Source: Erythrobacter sp047872805
GTDB taxonomy: Bacteria; Pseudomonadota; Alphaproteobacteria; Sphingomonadales; Sphingomonadaceae
DNA: 64,000 bases
Reading direction: 5' to 3'
Assembly (NCBI RefSeq): GCF_047872805.1
Contig: NZ_JBLQUK010000001.1
Span: 310,001-374,000 of the forward strand
The position numbers and the translations under genes are program-made. Positions within the stretch are counted from its first letter, which is position 1, and each line of letters opens with the position of its first letter. The notes under the pieces were generated by a model. The model was not told where the DNA came from. It worked only from the letters and a program-made list of their open reading frames with translations, and did no database searches. Positions 59,957-64,000 of this stretch are shown here, piece by piece.

Positions 59957-60712
59957 ATGAGCACCAATCGCGACGATGATCTACCCGGAGATGATTCTGC
60001 GCAAACCGGCGCGGAAGGCGTGAAGTCGAACCGCGCCAGTCAATTGTTCGGGCACAAAGGCGGCGCGAGCCCTTGGGAAAACCCGGTGTCGCCCCCTCCG
60101 CCTGCACCCATTCCGGCAACCGCATCGGCCCCCTACCCGCGCGATGCGCAATACACTCCGCGTCCCGCACCGGAAGAAACTGCGCCCGAACTGACGGTTG
60201 AGACACCATCCTCCAGCATTCTGCCCGACAACGCAGACGAAGATGGCGAACTGACCCGGTTGCACCCAAATTACAAATTGATGATGCGCATTGGAGCGAT
60301 CATCGCGGCGTTGACCTTGATTGGGGTTGCCAGCTTGATTGAGTTGGTTTTGCGAACTGCGGTAGCCCTGCCGATGGGCGTAATAATGGTGCCGGCGGCG
60401 GTGCTGGCGCTGTTCATTGCGCTGCGGATTCCGGCGGCACGATACAGCGCGCGCGGCTATCAGATCAGCCGCGACCGACTGCGCGTGGTGCGCGGCATCA
60501 TGTGGCATTCGGATACGGTGGTGCCGTTTGGCCGGGTGCAGCATATCGACGTCGATCAGGGACCGATTGAGCGCGCGCTCGGCATCGCCACGATGACCTT
60601 GCACACCGCAGGCAGCCACAACGCCTCGGTCAGCCTGCCGGGCTTGGGTCACGAACTGGCGATCGAGATGCGCGAGGAAATCCGCGCGCATATCAAGCGG
60701 GAAAGCATGTGA
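59957..60712 (+). CDS. Bacterial PH-domain membrane protein (YdbS-like)
   Basis: A 251-residue membrane protein. The first 90 residues are Pro-rich and probably disordered (PPPPAPIPATASAPYPR). Two hydrophobic segments follow (MMRIGAIIAALTLIGVASLI, then a second), and the C-terminal bPH2 domain has YQISRDRLRVVRGIMWH, VVPFGRVQHIDVDQGPIERA and ATMTLHTAGSHNAS. YdbS/YdbT pairs are envelope proteins of uncertain role. Its stop overlaps the YdbT-like start by four bases. Confidence 0.85.
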   Translation: MSTNRDDDLPGDDSAQTGAEGVKSNRASQLFGHKGGASPWENPVSPPPPAPIPATASAPYPRDAQYTPRPAPEETAPELTVETPSSSILPDNADEDGELTRLHPNYKLMMRIGAIIAALTLIGVASLIELVLRTAVALPMGVIMVPAAVLALFIALRIPAARYSARGYQISRDRLRVVRGIMWHSDTVVPFGRVQHIDVDQGPIERALGIATMTLHTAGSHNASVSLPGLGHELAIEMREEIRAHIKRESM

Positions 60713-62268
60713 GCGACAGCGCCGCAGGGTCGCATCCCGAACCGCGCCACACCGCTCCGATGAGTGTGGTGGTGGGCGCACTTGGCGGATTGCAGAATGC
60801 AATCTTGCCCGCTGTGGCTGCGGCTTTCGGCACGGGGATCAGCGGAATTGGCCTGTTCATCGGGCTGGGCGTGGGCGCAGCGATTGCGGTGCTTTCGGCC
60901 GGTGTCGCCTATCTCCGCTGGAGCCGCCTGACCTATACGATTGGTGAGGCCGACATTCGGGTGGAAAGCGGTGTGCTCAGCCGTTCGGCACGCTCGGTGC
61001 CGTTTGAACGGATTCAGGACGTCAGCCTCGAACAGAAATTGCTGCCACGCCTGTTCGGATTGGTGGCGGTCAAGTTTGAAACCGGCGCAGGCGGGGGCGA
61101 AGACCTCAGTCTAACCTACCTCACCGAAGATCACGGCGAGGAATTGCGCCAAGTGGTGCGCGACCGGCGCGATGGGGCCGACCAAAGCGATGCGGCTGCC
61201 ATCGGCGAAGGCGTATCGGGCGCGTTGGCCGATGACAGAGGCGACAGGTTGTTTACGATGGGCCCGGCGCGGTTGTTCACATTCGGCCTGTTTGAATTTT
61301 CGCTGGCGGTGTTCGCAGTGCTTGCGGGTCTGCTGCAGTATGCTGACAATTTCCTCGATATTGAAATCTGGGACATGAAATTGTGGCGCAACGTGATCGA
61401 GGATCAGAGCGGCAAGATCAGCCAGATCGGTGCAGTTTCTCAGGCGTTTGGTGCGGCTGCTGCGTTGTTGGGAGTTATCCTGATTGGGTCGCTCACCGGC
61501 ATGGTCCGGGTCTTTTCGCGCGAATGGGGGTTTCTGCTGGAGCGAACCGCGCGCGGTTTCCGTCGGCGCCGCGGGCTGTTCACCCGCACCGATGTGGTGA
61601 TGCCGGCGCACCGGGTGCAGGGGGTGAAAATCGCCACCGGCTTTCTGCGCTACCGGTTTGGCTGGCATTCGCTCAGCTTTGTCAGTCTGGCGCAGGATCA
61701 GGGCGCCGCCAGCCATGTGGTCGCGCCCTTTGCCAGACTGGAAGAGATTGCGCCGATCGTTAACGCTGCCGGCTTTGACCTGCCCGGCACCGACGCTGAC
61801 TGGCGGCGAGCGAGCGAGAACTACCTGATCGACAGCGTGTTTTTCGATGCTCTGTTCGTCGCGCTTGGCGCAGCGGCCGCGTTTATCGCAACAACCTTCT
61901 TTGCCCCCGAATGGCGCGATTTGGCGACGGGCATTTTGCTCGTGCTGGCGGGCATAACAGCCATCGCCAATGCGCTGGCGTGGCAATATCAACGCCATGC
62001 GCTGGATCATGTGCAAATCATGGCGACCAGCGGCGTGCTGTCCCCGCGCAGCCGGATTGCAACCCGGCTCAAGCTGCATTCGGTCGAGATTTCACAAGGC
62101 CCGATTGCTCGCCTGCGCGGCTATGCAACGGTGCATCTGGGACAGGCGGGCGGCGAATTCTCGATCCCCGGCGTGCCCGTTGATCGCGCCCGCGAAGTGC
62201 GGCGCAAGGTGCTTGAAACCATCGCTGAGACCGATTTTTCTCAGCTGGAAAGCCAGACTGCGGGTTAG
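60709..62268 (+). CDS. Bacterial PH-domain membrane protein (YdbT-like)
   Basis: A 519-residue membrane protein with repeated bPH2 domains: YTIGEADIRVESGVLSRSAR then SVPFERIQDVSLEQKLLPRL, a second around RRGLFTRTDVVMPAHRVQGV, and a third around ATSGVLSPRSRIATRLKLHS. Hydrophobic pairs separate them, as in YdbT. Coupled to the YdbS-like gene, so the two likely form a complex. It begins at a GTG. The stop overlaps that of the GNAT gene on the other strand. Confidence 0.87.
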   Translation: MSDSAAGSHPEPRHTAPMSVVVGALGGLQNAILPAVAAAFGTGISGIGLFIGLGVGAAIAVLSAGVAYLRWSRLTYTIGEADIRVESGVLSRSARSVPFERIQDVSLEQKLLPRLFGLVAVKFETGAGGGEDLSLTYLTEDHGEELRQVVRDRRDGADQSDAAAIGEGVSGALADDRGDRLFTMGPARLFTFGLFEFSLAVFAVLAGLLQYADNFLDIEIWDMKLWRNVIEDQSGKISQIGAVSQAFGAAAALLGVILIGSLTGMVRVFSREWGFLLERTARGFRRRRGLFTRTDVVMPAHRVQGVKIATGFLRYRFGWHSLSFVSLAQDQGAASHVVAPFARLEEIAPIVNAAGFDLPGTDADWRRASENYLIDSVFFDALFVALGAAAAFIATTFFAPEWRDLATGILLVLAGITAIANALAWQYQRHALDHVQIMATSGVLSPRSRIATRLKLHSVEISQGPIARLRGYATVHLGQAGGEFSIPGVPVDRAREVRRKVLETIAETDFSQLESQTAG

Positions 62269-62573
62269 GCCTTGAGATCCGCCCAGCCCGGGTTCTCATC
62301 AAATTTTGCCGCCACATACGAACATTGGGGGACAATTTTGAAGCCCTTCCTGCGTGCATCGGCGATCAGGCGATCAACCAGCAGGCCTGCAATCCCGCGC
62401 CCGCCAATCGCCTTAGGGACGATGGTGTGCGTGGCGATCCGGACGTCGCCAGATGCGCCCGGCTCCCATTCAAGCGTCCCGGCGGCCTCTTCCCCGTCGA
62501 GGCGCGCGACATATTTTCCGCCTTGTCCCACCACGTGATGGGTGATGGTGACTTTAGCTTCGTTCTCGGTCAT
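62265..62573 (-). CDS. Small GNAT-like acetyltransferase (YjdJ type)
   Basis: A 102-residue protein of the short GCN5-related group: GKYVARLDGEEAAGTLEWEP, then THTIVPKAIGGRGIAGLLVD, where the GGRGIA turn would bind acetyl-CoA, and GFKIVPQCSYVAAKFDENPG. The group is common and acceptors are unknown. GCAGGAG precedes the ATG. A very long open frame continues upstream through the aldolase gene on the opposite strand, but is not coding. Confidence 0.85.
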   Translation of the reverse strand: MTENEAKVTITHHVVGQGGKYVARLDGEEAAGTLEWEPGASGDVRIATHTIVPKAIGGRGIAGLLVDRLIADARRKGFKIVPQCSYVAAKFDENPGWADLKA

Positions 62574-62624
62574 CGCGGTTCTCCTGCTTGCCATGGACGC
62601 CGGGGTGGTTAGAGGCGTTGCGTG

Positions 62625-63644
62625 ATGAATCAGACAATGCCCTTCCTCTCTGACAATGCCGCCGCCGTCCACCCCCGGGTTTGGGAAGCGATGCGCGCCG
62701 CTGACTTTGCCGACAATCCCTATGACGGCGATGCGCTTTCGGCGCAGCTTGACGCGCGCTTTACCGATTTGTTCGGGCGCGAATGTGCGGCGCTGTGGGT
62801 GGCGACGGGGACTGCGGCGAACTGCCTTGCGCTCGCCACCATGTGCCAGCCGCATGGCGGGGTTGTGTGCCACGAAGAGGCGCATATTGAGGTTGACGAA
62901 GGCGGCGCGCCGGGGTTTTACCTGCACGGAGCCAAGCTGATGCTGTGTGCCGATGCACATGGGGGTGAGGGCGCGAAGCTGACGCCTGACGGCATTGCAG
63001 CGCTGATTGATCCGATCCGCGACGATGTGCATCAGGTTCAACCCCACGCCATCGCGGTCACGCAGGCGAGCGAATATGGCCGCACCTATTCGGCGGAGGA
63101 GCTTGCCGCGCTGAGTGCCTTTGCCAAGGCGCGCGGGCTGGGCCTCCACATGGACGGCGCGCGCTTTGCCAATGCGGCGGCGTTCCTCGGCGGCTCGGCT
63201 GCGGACGCGGCTTTCGGCGTCGACAGCCTCGCCTTTGGCTTTATCAAGAACGGCGGGATGAGCGCCGAGGCGGTGGTGCTGTTCGACCCGGAAGCCGCCG
63301 CGCAGGTCAAATACCGCCGCAAGCGCGCCGGGCACCTGCAATGCAAGGGCCGCTATCTCGCCGCACAAATCCTTGCCATGCTGGACGGCGATCTGTGGCT
63401 CGCCAATGCGCGCCATGCCAATGTAGCGGCGCTGGAAATCGCTGGCGGATGCACCGGGCGGCTGATGCACCCGGTCGAAGCCAACGAATTGTTCGTGCGG
63501 CTGACCCTGCGAGAACGCGAGGCGTTGCGGGCGCAGGGTTTTGCCTTTTACGATTGGGGCGCGGATGCGGCACGATTTGTCACCGCATGGAACACAAGCG
63601 CCGAGGATGCGAGCGCGCTGGGCAAGGCCATCGCCAGCCTGTGA
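62625..63644 (+). CDS. Low-specificity threonine-aldolase-like PLP enzyme
   Basis: A 339-residue fold type I PLP enzyme of the threonine aldolase/beta-eliminating lyase family. FLSDNAAAVHPRVWEAM, VATGTAANCLALATM (PLP phosphate loop), CHEEAHIEVDEGGAPGF, GLGLHMDGARFANAA with the PLP-nitrogen Asp, and AFGFIKNGGMSAEA holding the likely Schiff-base Lys. It should cleave L-threonine or related beta-hydroxy amino acids to glycine and an aldehyde. It overlaps the transporter gene start. Confidence 0.9.
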   Translation: MNQTMPFLSDNAAAVHPRVWEAMRAADFADNPYDGDALSAQLDARFTDLFGRECAALWVATGTAANCLALATMCQPHGGVVCHEEAHIEVDEGGAPGFYLHGAKLMLCADAHGGEGAKLTPDGIAALIDPIRDDVHQVQPHAIAVTQASEYGRTYSAEELAALSAFAKARGLGLHMDGARFANAAAFLGGSAADAAFGVDSLAFGFIKNGGMSAEAVVLFDPEAAAQVKYRRKRAGHLQCKGRYLAAQILAMLDGDLWLANARHANVAALEIAGGCTGRLMHPVEANELFVRLTLREREALRAQGFAFYDWGADAARFVTAWNTSAEDASALGKAIASL

Positions 63645-64000
63645 CCAGCGAACCGGTAACCATGCTCAATTGGCGAGTGATCGTCCCCTTCGCGCTGACC
63701 GGCACGATCTGGGGATCGACATGGTTCGTCATCACCGGCCAGATCGACGGCGTGCCCGCTGCATGGTCGGTGTTTTACCGTTTCGCGCTGGCGACCCCGG
63801 CGCTGTTTGTTCTGGCGCTGATGATGGGCAACCGGCTCAGGCTTAACCGGCCGGAGCACCTGCTGGCATTGGGCGTCGGGATTGCCCAGTTCAGCGGCAA
63901 TTTTCTGTTCGTCTATCATTCCGAACTGCACATCACATCGGGCATTGTGGCGGTCATGTTCGCGCTGTTGATGGTGCCCAACGCGCTGTTTGCAAAAGTG
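63641..64000 (+). CDS. EamA/DMT-family transporter, 3' end outside window
   Basis: N-terminal 120 residues of a drug/metabolite transporter. Four hydrophobic segments are visible: VIVPFALTGTIWGSTWFVIT, with the GxxWGSTW of the EamA family, then FALATPALFVLALMM, LALGVGIAQFSGNFLFVY and GIVAVMFALLMVPNALF. The gene runs off the right edge; family members have about 290 residues. The GTG overlaps the aldolase stop as GTGA; an ATG seven codons later is the alternative start. An amino-acid exporter role beside the aldolase is possible but not shown. Confidence 0.88.
   Translation, partial: MTSEPVTMLNWRVIVPFALTGTIWGSTWFVITGQIDGVPAAWSVFYRFALATPALFVLALMMGNRLRLNRPEHLLALGVGIAQFSGNFLFVYHSELHITSGIVAVMFALLMVPNALFAKV

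Noticed and set aside
62574..63470. Upstream extension of the small GNAT gene to 401 codons
   Set aside because: The extension lies antisense to the threonine-aldolase-like gene. The 102-residue product alone matches the family and has its own ribosome site.
1..64000. CRISPR arrays, toxin-antitoxin pairs, phage genes, insertion sequences, rRNA genes
   Set aside because: None seen. The only repeats are the short palindromic elements described, and no regularly spaced direct repeats or transposase motifs were noticed.

Overview
The window looks like chromosomal DNA of an alphaproteobacterium of the order Sphingomonadales, most like the Erythrobacter/Novosphingobium group. This is inferred from the high G+C (estimated by eye at a little over 60%), the style of the housekeeping proteins, a TonB-dependent receptor beside oxygenase genes, and the mix of P450s, single-component Rieske alpha subunits, SDRs and SnoaL/NTF2-like proteins typical of these bacteria. 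No database search was possible.

Layout. (1) 1-12.3 kb is housekeeping: sucC (cut by the left edge), a CysQ-like phosphatase, an OmpA-family lipoprotein, a CorC-type protein, then a leftward run of gpmA, purE, purK, folA, ribF, ileS, lspA and a BamF-like lipoprotein, joined by short overlaps. tRNA-Thr(GGT) closes this part. (2) 12.4-15.8 kb is a rightward operon: an SDR lacking its catalytic Tyr, E1 alpha and beta of a 2-oxoacid dehydrogenase, a free-standing lipoyl domain and a SnoaL protein. (3) 15.9-17.8 kb holds tRNA-Gly(GCC), a YbbN-like thioredoxin and a LON substrate-binding-domain protein. (4) 17.8-24.1 kb: Rieske oxygenase, SDR and TIM-barrel protein leftward; a VOC protein, an orphan LuxR regulator and an acyl-CoA ligase. 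(5) 24.3-37.4 kb is a long leftward block: two SDRs (one like 2,4-dienoyl-CoA reductase), two dissimilar acyl-CoA dehydrogenases, a DUF35/thiolase-like pair, two ThuA proteins, a P450, an epoxide hydrolase of the limonene-epoxide-hydrolase fold, a zinc-free MDR and a molybdopterin oxidoreductase. (6) 37.5-51.2 kb: two more MDRs, mobA, an ABM protein, two SDRs, a KstD-like flavoprotein, a second P450, four SnoaL proteins, an AhpD-like protein, an acyl-CoA ligase, a hotdog thioesterase and an NmrA-like protein. (7) 51.4-59.8 kb: a TonB receptor between two Rieske oxygenases, an SDR, an MFS transporter and a GST. (8) 59.9-64 kb: YdbS/YdbT-like PH-domain proteins, a small GNAT, a threonine-aldolase-like enzyme and a truncated EamA transporter.

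How it may work together (inference). From 12.4 to 59.8 kb most genes fit uptake and oxidative breakdown of a hydrophobic alicyclic compound, such as a steroid, terpenoid or related polycycle. TonB and MFS proteins would import it; P450s, Rieske oxygenases, the Mo enzyme and the KstD-like dehydrogenase would attack rings or side chains; epoxide hydrolase, SDRs, MDRs and NTF2-like proteins would process intermediates; ligases, paired acyl-CoA dehydrogenases, a dienoyl-CoA-reductase-like SDR and the DUF35/thiolase pair would shorten CoA-activated chains. The substrate cannot be named from sequence. No ferredoxin, ferredoxin reductase, Rieske beta subunit, classical ring-cleavage dioxygenase or enoyl-CoA hydratase was found.

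Two families of interspersed palindromic repeats are present. One copy is inserted in frame inside ileS.
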